Positions 21,815 to 34,288 of a DNA stretch of 64,000 nt are shown here, piece after piece. The stretch's first letter is position 1. Each line of letters starts with the position of its first letter. Source of the stretch: Lathyrus oleraceus (taxonomy: Eukaryota; Streptophyta; Magnoliopsida; Fabales; Fabaceae); the NCBI RefSeq assembly GCF_024323335.1, contig NC_066585.1, forward strand, positions 76,432,109-76,496,108, in the 5' to 3' direction. The translations under genes were made by a program, and so were the position numbers. A model generated the notes under the pieces. It was not told the DNA's origin. It ran no database searches and saw nothing but the letters and a program-made list of their open reading frames with translations.

Positions 21815-22308
21815 TGTTGTAATTTACTAAATACAAGTGTGTTTCAAAATGACAAATGATGGAAGTGAGTTAATGCTAATAAATGCATGAGATAACTCTT
21901 CATGAATTTTGAATTCGGAGATTGTAACTCTTCATGAGATGTTGCAAAGGCGAAATCATGCAATTGTTGGTGAAATATACTGCAGGCCAACCATTATGAT
22001 TATTGGAAAAGGACATTGATTCACCAAGGGTCGCTACCTTGTGAAACAATATCAACATGGTCTATAAAAGCATAAATCCGGATTCAGAATATAATACACA
22101 AAATTCGAAAATCCTCTAAATAATTCCAGACGCTCTTCGCTGCATTCAGGTTTTCGCCGGTCTTGCGCAAACTCGATAAGGCTGAATTATCCTGGGTATT
22201 CATGCATCAGAACTCTAAGACAATCGAGAGTGCTTGAAATACTATAAGGAAAGTGTTGCGTTCACGATTCAAGCCTGGATCCCTTTAATTTTTCCGAAAT
22301 TTCTAACA
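21815..22308 (+). repeat. 5' LTR of the copia element
   Basis: 494 bp from TGTTGTAATTTACT to TTCTAACA. TATA-like CTATAAAAG at 22062-22070 precedes a region conserved with the 3' LTR. Confidence 0.88.
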
Positions 22309-22314
22309 GTCTTA

Positions 22315-22326
22315 TGGTATCTCAAA
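22315..22326 (+). other. Degenerate primer-binding site of the copia element
   Basis: TGGTATC matches the first 7 bases of the iMet-type site, then diverges (TCAAA). It overlaps the first in-frame ATG (22314), which argues that the gag start is the next ATG at 22329. Confidence 0.55.
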
Positions 22327-22328
22327 TC

Positions 22329-22943
22329 ATGGCCACCGACGCTTCTGTTTCAAGCATCAAACTGATGAATCAGGACCTTGTTAAGTTAGATCGTTTCGAT
22401 GGAAGAAACTATACCCGCTGGCAAGACAAAATGACATTTCTCCTGACCGCCTTGAAAATTCAATATGTCTTGGATCCTAATCTGGAGGCAATTCCAGAAC
22501 CAACTGAGAATGACACTGATAAAGTAAAAAAGGAGAGAAAGAAACGAAAAGAAGATGAACTGCTTTGTCGTGGACACATCTTGAACACATTATCTGATCG
22601 TCTCTATGATCTCTACACCAATACTGCATCCGCAAAGGAAATCTGGAACGCACTCGAATTCAAATTCAAGGCCGAAGAAGAAGGTACGAAAAAGTTTTTA
22701 ATATCTAAATACTTTGATTTTAAGATGTTGGATTCCAAGCCGATTCTTGCACAAGTACACGAGTTACAGGTTCTCGTGAATAAAATAAAAGCCGTGAAAA
22801 TTGACATTCCTGAAGCATTCCAAGTCGGTGCGATAATAGCAAAATTGCCACCTTCGTGGAAAGGATACAGAAAGAAATTGCTGCATAGTTCTGAGGACTT
22901 TTCTTTTGAGAAACTTCATAAACACCTTTGTATCGAGGAGTAA
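22329..22943 (+). CDS. gag: Copia gag, N-terminal part, cut by a stop
   Basis: The capsid portion of the copia polyprotein starts at ATCATGGCC (22329), chosen over 22314 because the latter lies in the primer site. It shows the copia gag pattern FDGRNYTRWQDKMTFLLTAL, LSDRLYDLYTNTASAKEIWNALEFKF and LPPSWKGYRKKLLHS (UBN2/copia gag-type domain, about 205 residues). TAA at 22941 stops the frame. The same frame stays open afterwards and reaches the zinc knuckle, so the stop is a mutation inside gag, not its natural end. Confidence 0.85.
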   Translation: MATDASVSSIKLMNQDLVKLDRFDGRNYTRWQDKMTFLLTALKIQYVLDPNLEAIPEPTENDTDKVKKERKKRKEDELLCRGHILNTLSDRLYDLYTNTASAKEIWNALEFKFKAEEEGTKKFLISKYFDFKMLDSKPILAQVHELQVLVNKIKAVKIDIPEAFQVGAIIAKLPPSWKGYRKKLLHSSEDFSFEKLHKHLCIEE

Positions 22944-24158
22944 ACGAAGGATCGAGAAAAAACTGAGTCTGCTGAATTTGCTAAAGCAATTGTTGTTGCC
23001 GCTAAAGGAAAGAAAAAATATGATGGCATGAAAAACCATCTCGGCCCAAGGAAAGAACACAACAAGTTCAAAAATTCTGGCGGACCAAAAAATACTAAAA
23101 ATGGTTGTTATGTATGTGGCAAACCCGGACATTATGCTCGAGATTGCAGGCACAATAAGTCCAAAAATGAGGTCAATGTTGTTCATGCCGATGATGACAT
23201 AATCGCCACGGTAAGCGAAATTATGGCAATCAAAGGCAAAGTGCAAGGATGGTGGTATGACACATGTGCAATTGTGCATGTATCTTATGATAAAACAGCA
23301 TTCAAAACCTATACCGAAGTCAATGATGGACAAGAAGTGCAAATGGGAAATGAAATGCGATCTAAAGTCGTTGGAACAGGATCCGTCGAACTCAACTTCA
23401 CTTCCGGAAAGAAAGTCACTCTTGTTAATGTGCTTCATGTTCCTGATATGAATAGAAACCTTGTTAGTGGGGACTTATTGGGAAAACCGGGTATTAAATC
23501 TGTATATGAATCGGGCAAATTAATATTGACCCGTAATGGTATATTTGTAGGAAAAGGATATTCCGCTGAAGGAATGATCAAACTTTGTACTACCGACAAT
23601 ATTATTAATGAAATTTCTAATTCTGCTTATATGCTTGAATCTATTTCCTTATGGCACTCTAGATTGGCACATATTAGTATTAGTACTATGAATAGACTAA
23701 TTAAATCCGGTTTGATATCATGCAATATTCATGATTTCGGAAAATGTGAAATATGTGTTAAATCAAAAATGATAAAGAAACCTTTCAAAAGTGTTGAAAG
23801 AAAAACAAACGTGTTAGATCTTGTGCACTCTGATTTGTGTGAATTTAATGGTATGTTGACCTGTGGGGGAAACCGTTATTTTATAACGTTTATCGATGAT
23901 TGCTCTAGGTTCACACATGTATATCTCTTAAAGCATAAAGATGGTGCTTTTAATGCCTTTAAGACATATAAAGCAGAAGTAGAAAATCAATTATGTAAAA
24001 CTATAAAGGTACTTAGGAGTGATAGAGGTGGAGAATATTTCTCAACAGAATTTGATGCATATTATGAAGAATATGGCATCATACACGAATGTTCTGCGCC
24101 CCGCACACCACAACAAAATGGCATGGCCGGAAAAAAAATAGAACATATCAAGAGATGA
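22944..24158 (+). pseudogene. Copia gag tail, protease and integrase
   Basis: The frame continues from gag with one zinc knuckle (CYVCGKPGHYARDC), then the protease region WWYDTCAIVHV, where the usual Asp-Ser-Gly-Ala is Asp-Thr-Cys-Ala, so the catalytic loop is damaged. A GAG-pre-integrase segment (LWHSRLAHIS), an HHCC finger (CEICVKSK) and the DDE integrase core follow (HSDLCEFNG, FITFIDDCSRFTHVYLLKHK, LRSDRGGEY, PQQNG). The frame is lost at an A-run around 24129-24137, where the conserved ERKNRT motif should be; the next frame picks up the same domain from 24089. Confidence 0.87.
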
Positions 24159-26245
24159 TAAATGTTATGTTAATGCATTCAGAATTACCATTTAATTTAT
24201 GGGGTAAAGCACTATTGTCCGTTTGTCACATAATGAACAGGATTCCTTTAAAAACAACTGGTATTTCTCCATATGAGAAATGGAAAGGAAGACCACCAAG
24301 TATTGGTTATTTCAGAGTGTGGGGGTGTGTAGCTTATTACAAGAACATGGATCCCAAAAGGACAAAATTGGATCCTCGAGGAATCAGATGTGCCTTCATA
24401 GGATATGCACCAAATAGCAAAGCATACAGACTTCTAAATCTAGAGTCTAATGTAATTGTTGAATCCAGGGATGTGGAATTCTTTGAAAATCTCATCACAA
24501 AGGATAAGGGACCTGAAAATCCCACAATTGAAGAATCTCGTGACAAAGATTCGACACGAATTATTGAAACACAATCAGAACCAAGGAGAAGCAAAAGGGC
24601 ACGAAAAACTAAGGATCTAGGACCAGATGAAATCAATTCCCAACTCATTTCTCTTTATTTAGTTGAAGGAAATAGCAATAATGATGTTCATAAAATTCCT
24701 ATTATTCTTCAAGTAGAAGATGATCCTAAAACATATAAGGAAGCAGTGGCTTCTAGGGACGCTTCTTTTTGGAAAGATGATATCCAAGATGAAATGGATT
24801 CAATTATGTCAAATCATACTTGGGAACTAGTTGATCTTCCGAAGGGATCAAGACCCATTGGATGCAAGTGGGTGTTTAGAAAAAAATATCATAGCAACGG
24901 TATATTAAACACCTACAAGGCTAGACTAGTAGCAAAAGGATTTAGACAAAAGGAAGGTGTCGATTATTTTGACACATATGCACCGGTAGCAAAAACTACG
25001 ACAATTAGAATCCTGTTTGCACTAGCTTCCTTGAATAACCTTATTGTTCATCAAATGGATGTTAAAACAGCATTCCTAAACGGAGATCTCAATGAGGAGA
25101 TCTACATGGAGCAACCAGAAGGCTTCATGCTTCCTAGAAATGAACAAAAAGTATGCAAACTTGTTAAGTCTTTATACGGTTTAAAACAGGCACCAAAACA
25201 ATGGCATCAAAAATTTGACACCGCCATAATTTCAAATGGGTTTGTTCCAAACTCTTGTGACAAATGCTTGTACACAAAGGTGCACGGAAGTGTTGTGATA
25301 TTTCTATGTCTATATGTTGATGACATGTTGATTATCAGCAATGAAATGAATGGAATATTAGAAACAAATAAGTTTTTGACTTCCACATTCAAGATGAAAG
25401 ATCTTGGACTAGTTGACATTATACTAGGGATCAAAGTAAAACGAAATAGTAGGGGTTATGAACTTAATCAAACACATTATATTGAGAAAATGTTGGAAAA
25501 GTTCAAACTCCTAAACTTTAAGGAAGTAAACACTCCATTCGATCCTAGTGTCAAACTTCAAAAGAACAATGGGAGAACCGTGGCACAACTGGAATATGCA
25601 AGTGCAATTGGATGTCTAATGTACTTAATACAACGCATCAGACCTAACATAGCTTTTGCAGTTAGTAAGATGAGTAGATTTACTAGCAATCCAAATGATG
25701 AACATTGGAAGGCCATAACTAGGATTTTCGGATATTTGTTAAAGACCAAAAATCTTGGCCTTCATTATGGTAAGTTTCCTGCCGTACTAGAAGGATATAC
25801 CGACGCAAGTTGGATATCAAGTGTTGGAGATTATAAATCTACAACTGGGTGGATATTCACATTAGCTGGAGATGCGATTTCTTGGAAAAGCAAGAAACAA
25901 ACATGCATTACTCTCTCAACCATGGAATCAGAGTTTATGGCTCTTGCGTCTGCTGGACAAGAAACAGAATAGTTGAGGGACCTCTTATTGGAGGTTCCGT
26001 TAGCTAAAGACAATGTTTCAAAAGTATTGATACATTGTGATAGTCAAGCCACCCTGGCTAGAGCGTTCAGTGAAGTGTATAATGGAAAGTCTAGACACAT
26101 AGGTCTTAGACACTCTCTCGTGAAAAAAATGATAAAGGATGGGATCATTTCATTAACATATATACAAACAAGCTATAATTTGGCTGATCCATTTACTAAA
26201 CCACTGGCCAGAGATTTAGTAAAGACTACCTTGAAAGGTATGTGA
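24129..26245 (+). pseudogene. Copia integrase end, reverse transcriptase and RNase H
   Basis: After the frameshift the frame reads through the integrase C-terminus ([22 protein letters not shown]). The RT follows, with [67 protein letters not shown] and the catalytic YVDDM. RNase H has [24 protein letters not shown] and [13 protein letters not shown] at 25970-25972 replaces what is usually a Trp codon (TGG to TAG). The frame then continues to 26245 with HCDSQATLARA, SRHIGLRHSLVKKMI and NLADPFTKPL. Only that stop breaks this 2.1-kb part. Confidence 0.88.
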
Positions 26246-26804
26246 TTAAAACTCCTTGAATAAGGGTTCCGACAATGATAGCAACCCAATCTGAAGTCAA
26301 CACATCTTAACCTAAGATTCAATGGGTAACAACAAGTCGTTGATTCGGAAGGTTATGCAACATTCCACGATAATGTTGACGATTACAAACTGAGGGTTGA
26401 GTTTTCAAAGAAACTCTTAATGAAGTTCTATATCGAGGAGGATACGTATCTCAAGAAATAGATACGAATTGAACTTCACCTATATGAACTTCAAGATGGT
26501 GCCGTCTTAAGGTGAGAGTTGGAGTTTCTCTCATGAAAAGTTCATGAAAACAGGAAAAGCACATGGCCATAAATAGTGCTAGGCGAGATATGTAGGCGAA
26601 GAACCTCTAAAAGTGTGTGTATAACAACGCCGGTCTGATCACATGGGATAATGGTTCAAAGCATAGCTACCTAATGTTTCGATTAGGCCTTGCGTTGTCT
26701 TTACTAAGGTTAAGTTCAAATCGAAAGATACCTAACTGTATTAACACCTTTTGCTTTCTATATTCTGGAATTGGATTTGTCATTATTAGAACAAGTGAGG
26801 GGAT
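26246..26804 (+). other. Copia 3' untranslated region and polypurine tract
   Basis: No gene is seen. AGTGAGGGGA next to the LTR (26794-26803) is the polypurine tract. TTAGAACAAG just before it resembles LTR-end words of other copias but is probably chance. Confidence 0.6.
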
Positions 26805-27312
26805 TGTTGTAATTTATTAAATACAAGTGCGTTCCAAAATGACAAATGGTGGAAGTGAGTTAATGCTAATAAATGCATGAGATAACTCTTCATGAATTTT
26901 GAATTTTGAATTTTGAATTCGGAGATTGTAATTCTTCATGAGATGTTGCAAAGGCGAAACCATGCAACTGTTGGTGAAATATGCTGCAGCCCAACCATTA
27001 TGATTATTGGAAAAGGACATTGCTTCACCAAGGGTCGCTACCTTGTGAAACAATATCAACATGGCCTATAAAAGCATAAATCCGGATTCAGAATACAATA
27101 CACAAAATCCGAAAATCCTCTAAATAATTTCAGACGCTCTTCGCTGCATTCAGGTTTTCGCCGGTCTTGCGCAAACTCGATAAGACTGAATTATCCTGGG
27201 TATTCCTGCATCAGAACTCTAAGACAATCGAGAGTGCTTGAAATACTATAAGGAAAGTGTTGCGTTCACGATTCAAGCCTGGATCCCTTTAATTTTTCCG
27301 AAATGTCTAACA
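26805..27312 (+). repeat. 3' LTR of the copia element
   Basis: 508 bp. It is longer than the 5' LTR by exactly two extra TTTTGAA-type heptamers near 26897-26920; otherwise about 17 substitutions. Confidence 0.88.
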
Positions 27313-27554
27313 TAAAGCATATGCCTTTTCAATCTCGCACGTGGTGAATGCATCTCGCCATGATATGTATAGACCGTGACCATGAAAAGTCCCCGGATGC
27401 ATTTTGCTTTTTGGCTCATTTTTTTTCTTTTTCTTTTATTTTCCCTTCATCCTTTCGTTCATTCTTCTTCCTCTCATTTTTATTTCATCATCTACTCACT
27501 AAAACCTACCAGAAACGCGAAAATAAACAATAAATACAATTTAAAAACTGACAA
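27313..27554. other. Spacer between the copia element and the Athila relic
   Basis: A pyrimidine-rich stretch (TTTTCTTTTTCTTTT near 27420) with short ORFs of low complexity. Possibly 3' noncoding sequence of the minus-strand Athila relic. No feature is supported. Confidence 0.4.
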
Positions 27555-28655
27555 AAAATTGATAGGTTTCCTCCCATTAAACGGTTTACCGTCATTAACT
27601 TGATTTCTTCTTATCTAAGGTTTTGCGTGTATCCGATACACCTTTGTAGTGGATATCTCACTCCGACATATTATTTCAATATTTGTCCATTGACCACAAA
27701 TGGATTGGTGTCACCTGACTTTTGAGTTTCTACAACATCGGAAGGAAACACCTTTGTAATAATAAATAGATCTGTCCATTTGGATTTCAACTTTCCTGAA
27801 AATAATATAAGCCTCAAATTATAAAGTATAACTTTTTGCAGGTTTTTATTGTGATACCGCTTGGTTTTCTCTTTGTAGATCATTGCATTCTCATAAGCTT
27901 GCGGTCTTTTCCTCTGATTCATCTAATTTTAACAGTGTCTTCCTTTCAGTTACTTTTTTTTATCAAAGTTCAAGAACTTTTACGGCCCAATAACCTATGT
28001 GTTCTAACTCGACCGGTAAATGACATATTTTTCCATAAATTAGTTGATACAAAGATAGATCTAAATGAGTCTTAAAAGTTGTCATATATGCCCAAAGAAC
28101 ATCATCTAACTTTTTAGAATCCTTCTTTCATGTTGCAACTATTTTTTTTAGAATTTGTTTTAATTGTTTGTTGGTTATCTCCAATTGACCACAAGTTTGA
28201 GGATAGTAAGATGTGGAAACTTATGTTTTACCTTATACTTCGCAAACATACCTTCCAAATACTTTTTGCAGAAATGCGTCTCTCCGTCACTAATATGGAC
28301 TCTAGGATTCCAAACCTAACAAAAACATTCTTTTCCAAAAAGTTAATATCAATGTGGGCATCATTAGTGGTGCATGCAATGACTTCAAGCCACTTGATAA
28401 CATAATCAACACATACAAAATTGTAAATATGAGAATTAGATGGTAGAAAAAGATCCATGAAGTAAAGTTTCCAACGATCAAAATGTTCTATTTCTAGCAT
28501 ACTATCGAGGGGCATCTCTTTCCTCATAAAAATATTACCTATTTTATGACATCTCATTTCTCATAAAGATATTACCTATTTTATGACATTGAAGACACAT
28601 TTGAACATGCCACTTACAATTAGTCGGAAAAAAAAATCACCCTAAAGCACTTTGG
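27555..28655 (-). pseudogene. Athila pol relic: integrase and 3' flank
   Basis: Read on the minus strand, 28655 to 28230 matches Athila integrase. It shows the zinc-finger end with GNIF.RKEMPLDSMLEIEHFDRW, VCVDYVIKWLEVIA and FLEKNVFVRFGILESILV, closely parallel to the young Athila motifs DEMPLTNMLEVEVFDCW and VDYVSKWVEAIA. 27922-27671 gives the integrase C-terminus (YKEKTKRYHNKNL, FSGKLKSKW, VVNGQILK). 27599-27555 even keeps the post-pol block (GACGGTAAAC...GGGAGGAAACC). A roughly 35-bp tandem duplication (28525-28590), stops and frameshifts show age. The relic resumes at 31500-31637 and 63944-64000. Confidence 0.8.
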
Positions 28656-31499
28656 TATATTATTTTATAAATATTTATTTTGAAATATAAGTTATATATT
28701 GTGATTAATTTTTTTGTTATAATATGATAATTTTATCCATATATAGTTTATTTAATGGCTAATTTAGAGTTTCAATAATATATTTATTTATTTTATATTT
28801 TATAAAGAGTCGTATCATTTTAATGTGAATATTTTTTTGGATAATATTTTACTTATAAATGAGTATAATAAAATAAGTAAAATTATGTTTGTGTTAATTA
28901 AATCGTATGATTAGAAAAGAAACTGGGGTGTAGAAGTAAAAGAACATTTTTTTGTTAAAACAAAACAAAATAAATAAATAAATAAATAATACTAAGGGAA
29001 ATTGCGGTACTGTAGTAGCATCAGAGTAGAAAAAAAGGAAGAAAATTGCGTTTGGGAGAGAAGAAGGGAAAATCTGTCTCGATGTAAAATAGCTGTGCAA
29101 AATATTTTTTCCTATTTATCTCAAATTTTACTGAGTTTTATATTTTTAAGTTAATCATTATTTTATAATTATTTAAATTTTTATCCATTCTTAAAAACAC
29201 AGTTTTTTCGATTAATTAATCTCACAGTTTTACGTCGTTCTTTTTCAGTGTAATTTTATTTTGAGTGAGATCAACGCCAAAACGGTCGTATTAATATTAT
29301 CAATATTATACCTTAATTTAATTTTGATTTGAGGTCAATTTTTTTAAAGAAAAATTTAAAATTGGTCTTTTAGAATTAATTATCATATTTTTATTATTTT
29401 TATTTACTACAAATTATCATTTTGGATCAATTGGATAACATTGAGTCAAACAAATATAAAATTCTTGTTGGTGTATTTATAATAGCGTGTAAAAGCATGA
29501 AAATAAGATAAGGGGTGATATTGTGTTTGAATCATGAGTGTAAAATAAGTAAGATGAACGGAAGAGTCATGTTTCCCGACATTCATTTGGGGCTTACTGA
29601 GATAGTTGTAGCCCTTGAGTGGTAATTAAATAAATATGCAAATCTGTAAGTGTGATATTAAAAGAGAAACTAGAAATTTTATTAAGATTTTGATTGATTT
29701 AATTTATATTGAATGTGCGATAATTGATGTTGTAAAAGATTGTGTTTTATTCTAATTATGTGCAAAATGTTATTCTGAGTTAAGCATATGTGATGAATGA
29801 GTTCATGCCATAAATTGTCATAATAATGTTCTAGTGATGATATTGGGGTTGAAATTGACTTTGTGTGAATACTTAGTGTATTAGATTATGAATTGATTTA
29901 CTTATGTGTGTATGCATAAACTAAGTGATGTGCGATGATATAAGTTACATAATGATTATGAAAAATGATAAATTTGATGTGATGGAATAAAAATGTCATG
30001 GCTGTTTGATTTGAAGAATTATTATTGGTAAATATAATTATTTGTGAAAATGTTACAATTGTGATTTATATGTGATACTAATAATTATTTTTCTCTTGAT
30101 AGATTAAGATGAATCGATATACCTAATTGTGATGTATAGGTAATAAATGATGTTTGAATATTTTAAATATGTTTTGATGATGTATAAATAATGAAAACGA
30201 TGTTGTGAAATTAAAGTGAAAAAGTATTTGATGTTTTCCCATAAATGATGAAATAAAGGTTGTTCTGACTCGTGATGAAGACAATACTCTTAAGGAGAAA
30301 CCTAGACCAACTAGGAGAATGACAATATATTAGGGGTTTTGACGTGGATGTCATTTTGTCACCAAATAGATCGGGTCTGATAAGCCTAAATTGATGTTAG
30401 AAAAGTAACTGACATATAGGATCAGTATGGTGCAATATCAAATAAAGAGAAGTACCATGTTGGATATTGTGCAGTATCACTAGAGAGAAGCATATCTGAT
30501 ATTGAATCATGGAATGTAATACAATATCATTGGAGAGAAGTATTACACAAGTGCAGTATTATCACTAGCACATCCAAAATTGAATTGTAGGATGTAATAG
30601 TGTATCGCTGGAGAAAAGTATTACACAGGTGCAATGTCAATTTAGAGAAGTACATTTATATTTGCTTATGGACATAGTGCATTATCATAGAGAGAATCAC
30701 GACTTTATGTAGAGTATAATGACATCAAAGAAAGAGGAGAACTTTAGAATTTAAGAGCATACATATCATAATTTGAATTGTGATTAAATTTGATGAATGT
30801 TGTGATTTATATTAATATTCTATATTGATTGATTTTATTAAGGTTGCTTTGAGATGAGAATAAATATACTTTTAAATTGTGAATTACGTAGATATTTGAT
30901 GTTGATGGTCCGTATTTATTGTGATTGATATGATACATTGTTTACTTGATAATTTGTATGATTTTTCTCAATTATCTTATATTGTTACATCTTTCCAAAG
31001 CTCACCCTTTTGTGTTTATGCTTGTCTTACTTGGCCATGTGTTCGCAAAATCGCAGAAAATACATGTTAACGAGTCTTGAAGTTCAAGTTTAGGAGAAAC
31101 CCTGCTCTGATAAGTGACATTGGGTTGGAAAAAATATTTTTAAAATGTTTATACTTTCCAAATTAAAAGATTATAAATATTCACTATAGCGATGTATAAT
31201 TATTTTAATTTAGTGATTTTTTTTAAGAATCATTAGTAATATGTAAGTGGACGAAGTGATGTCCTTTATCTCAAATTTTGGTTGAAACTCATAAATTTTA
31301 TTAGTTTTGAACACTTTAAATATCTATAAATATCAACAAAAAAAATGGAATTTAAGATGTCACAATAAGAACTGCTCAAACCGCGTAATAACTCATATCC
31401 TACATAAGTTCAAACGAGAGTTTCCAATTAAGAATAATTATTATGACACAATGGCCATATTATTTTTAATAACATAAAAATAATTTAAACAATCAGCAT
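28656..31499. other. AT-rich insert in the Athila relic, perhaps an old chromovirus-like LTR
   Basis: No ORF is supported. Near 31000 AAGCTCACCCTTTTG...TTTAGGA...CTGCTCTGATAAGTGACATTGGG parallels AACTCACCCTTAC...CAGGTAACG...TGCTCTGGTAGATGTAACATCGGG of the Tekay LTR. Near 31340 AAAATGGAATTTAAGATGTCACA resembles a Tekay LTR end. Diverged AGAGAAG(T/C)ATTACAC repeats lie at 30460-30660. The left boundary could not be found. Confidence 0.35.
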
Positions 31500-31637
31500 C
31501 AAGCTAAAATTCATTCTCTTTCACTAGGAGGTTCCAAAGAGGTTTCATAATTTTTTAGAAGTCTTTTATGAATAATCAGTAAAAAATGGAGTATCCTAAG
31601 AAACTTATCACTCCTTTGATATTTATGGTAGGGGTAG
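31500..31637 (-). pseudogene. Athila pol relic: thumb of reverse transcriptase
   Basis: On the minus strand this reads NIKGVISFLGYSIFY.LFIKDF.KIMKPLWNLL, matching NIKGIRSFLGHAGFYRRFIQDF of the young Athila. It joins the piece at 63944-64000 across the SIRE insertion, and together they identify the oldest host layer of the nest. Confidence 0.75.
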
Positions 31638-32606
31638 TGAAATTCTGGTATCAGATATGAGATGTCGAAGGTAATGTCACGACACTAATATCTGAACAAC
31701 AAGCGAAATATGAACAGAATAAAAATCAGGAAGCAATTGAAAAATGACACAAGTAATTGTTAACTCAGTTCGGTGCAAACACACCTACGCCCGGGGGCTA
31801 CCAAGCCAGGAAGGAAATCCACTAAACAGAATTAGTTCAAAGACTCAAAGCAAACAACTTTAAGTTACAGTCTTTTCACCTAATCTCTACCCGTGTGATT
31901 TCTATCTAAGAACTCTTATACATGAGACCCTACTCACTCCCCCTCAATCACAACGGTGATACTAGAACAAATACCAAAAAGAAAGAAGACACACTTCAAG
32001 GACACACACTTGCTCTTGCTTAAAAGCTTCAATCAAGTAAACAAATACACTCATATTTCAAAGCTTATAGTGGACAAATTACAACTCAAATACTCAGTCC
32101 AATTCACACATCAACAAGATGGATGAATGGCTCACAATTCACAAACTCACACAAGACTAAAACCTTAATCCTCACTCACTTCACGTTCGTGTTTTTCTGT
32201 ATCTAAAACAGGATTTACATGGTCTTTAAATAGAAGCTTTCTAAATGGGTTTGGGCAACATGAAACCCTAATTCTATTTATTGCGTATTCCCTAAGAAAT
32301 AGCAGCGAATCATTCCTTTTTGGGAAACAGAATATTCTGGCGTTAAATAGAATTACTCCTTGAATAATGCATGCAATCTCCACATGAGCACACAATGACT
32401 TGCATGAAAAGCACAACAACATAACATTCAGACTGAATGTTCTGTATGCACATGTCGTAACATCGGGTCTGACATCTTGAATAAATCCTACACAATCATA
32501 TCAAATAACCTGCAGAATGTTGATATCCCATGTCAAGACTACAAGCGTGACATCTTGTGATAACACTATGTTTTACCAAAATTGGTGTCAATTCATAGAA
32601 CCAACA
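31638..32606 (-). repeat. 3' LTR of the minus-strand SIRE element
   Basis: On the minus strand it runs from TGTTGGTTCTATGAATTG to AGAATTTCA. It pairs with 62970-63938 over its full length. The ORF at 32165-32422 is conserved only because the LTR is repeated. Confidence 0.88.
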
Positions 32607-32619
32607 AACTCCCCCTTTG
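32607..32619 (-). other. Polypurine tract of the minus-strand SIRE element
   Basis: On the minus strand CCAAAGGGGGAGT lies immediately before the 3' LTR. Confidence 0.8.
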
Positions 32620-33235
32620 GCAAATTTTGGCTAAAACAAACAACAGATCACACGTTCACAAGAACTCAATCAGAGCATCAGTTCAGCAGCAGAAAAAAAA
32701 CATACACACGACACTAGCAAAAATAACACACAAGCACTTGCACATACAACACTAGCAAGAACCAACTAGCAAATATCAGGGCACACAAGTGCTTGTACTC
32801 TCCCTCAAGTCCATGTAACTTCCCATAATACAACAGCTTCCCCTTAAGCCAGGCCACAACAAGCAACAACCACATTGTTTCACACAAACAGAACACAAAC
32901 AATTCTCCCCCTGTGCCAAACAAATAAACACCAGAATTCTCCCCCTGTATCAGACAAGCAGAGCAACAACAATACTACTGAGCTAAGCTAAGATACTCAG
33001 CTACATCTATAGCTACTTCTCCCACTTTTTAGCCAAAAGAGACCAAAGAGACAAAATAAATGTTTATCTAGTCATTAACAGAAATACCAGAAGTTAAAGA
33101 GTTACATCATCAAGTACAGACACAGCTGTAAGAATTCTGAGAAACAAACAAAAAAAACACACACAAAGAAATCCACCAAAACAACAACAAAAAGCCAAGA
33201 AACCATCAAAACAAGAGGGACCAGAGCCAACAGAG
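32620..33235 (-). other. SIRE 3' noncoding region between env-like gene and LTR
   Basis: No coding frame fits. On the minus strand it contains two further CAGGGGGAGAATT-type purine runs (around 32905 and 32950), again multiple polypurine tracts as usual in Sireviruses. Confidence 0.6.
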
Positions 33236-33413
33236 CTACTCAGTAGAGCTTGAGTTTGCAGGCTCTTCAGCAGCACCAGAAGCAGAATTGCCACTTGCAT
33301 CATCATTGGTAGCAGACCTCTCACTAGAGGTGTGGGCTTCAGCTTCTTCTTCATGGCTGACATTAGCATGTTCAACATTTTCACCTTTAGCCTACTCCAA
33401 GCTTGCAATCAAG
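33236..33413 (-). pseudogene. C-terminal end of the SIRE env-like gene
   Basis: In the correct minus frame the tail is acidic and Ser/Ala-rich (HANVSHEEEAEAHTSSERS, then ASGAAEEPANSSSTE and a stop at 33236-33238), with one in-frame stop near the insertion point. It continues the gene that ends at 56268 on the far side of the solo LTR. The longer ORF drawn in another frame at 33094-33408 is not the real one. Confidence 0.65.
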
Positions 33414-34288
33414 TGTTGATGTAAGCCTTAGAGGCCAATACTTTTGGTACTTGTATCGAATTATTTATTAATAATAAAAGGTTGTTTCTTTATTATATTT
33501 GTCTAATAAAGTCCCTAGAATAGATAGTCTGTTTAATGTATCAAGTGTGACTTAATCATGAGATCACATTAAACATAAGGACACTATTCTTAAAGTATAC
33601 ATAGTCGAGCTTTATTGTGAAGTGGGATAACATTAAAGCATTAAGACTATTATGTATATAGACTGATGATCACATCTCATGGATCATGGATAAGGAGTTA
33701 TCAAGTCTTAAACATAGGTATGAATATTAAGAGTAATATTTATACTGGATTGACCCTCTATGAGAATACTATATAGAATGTTATGCAAAGTGCCATAAGT
33801 TATTCTCATGGTAATAATGGTGTATACCACCCTTCGACCTGAAACCACTATGGACCCTAGATGTAGAGTCGAGTGCCTTATTGCTGATCAAACATTGTCC
33901 ATAACTGGATGACCATAAAGACAGTTGATGGATACTCCACGAAGCGTGCTAAGGGACATGAGTGACCTAGATGGAATTTGCCCATCCTGCGTAACATGAT
34001 AAATGTCTATGGGCCCAATATTGAACTGGACAAGGATGACACGGTCTATGCCTTGTGTTCAATATAGACATAAGGGCAAAAGGGTAATTGTACATATAAG
34101 TATTATCACAAAAGGATTTGTCAGATCACATGACATTTTCGTGTCTTGGGTAGCAGTGATGTGTTGCTAGATACCGCTCACTGTTTATTATGTTAAATAC
34201 GTGATTTAATATAATTTCCAATGCCGCGAAAACCTACAAGGTCACACACAAAAGGACGGATTGATGAGAGATAAAGTAACTAAGGAAT

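Larger units (their letters stand above)
21815..27312 (+). mobile_element. Complete but decayed Ty1/copia element
   Basis: The LTRs are 494 bp (21815-22308) and 508 bp (26805-27312), with TGTTGTAATTTA and TCTAACA ends. They differ at about 17 sites plus 14 bp, roughly 3.4%. Flanks GAAAG (21810-21814) and TAAAG (27313-27317) fit a 5-bp target duplication with one change. Gag-pol order is gag, protease, integrase, RT, RNase H (copia order). The lineage resembles Tork-like elements, but that is a guess. Stops and a frameshift make this copy dead. Confidence 0.9.

Noticed and set aside
27348..27603. Two overlapping small plus-strand ORFs rich in Phe and Ser
   Set aside because: Translation of a pyrimidine-rich tract next to the Athila relic; no motif.
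33094..33408. 104-residue hydrophobic minus-strand ORF
   Set aside because: The real frame here is the acidic tail of the SIRE env-like gene; this is a shadow frame.
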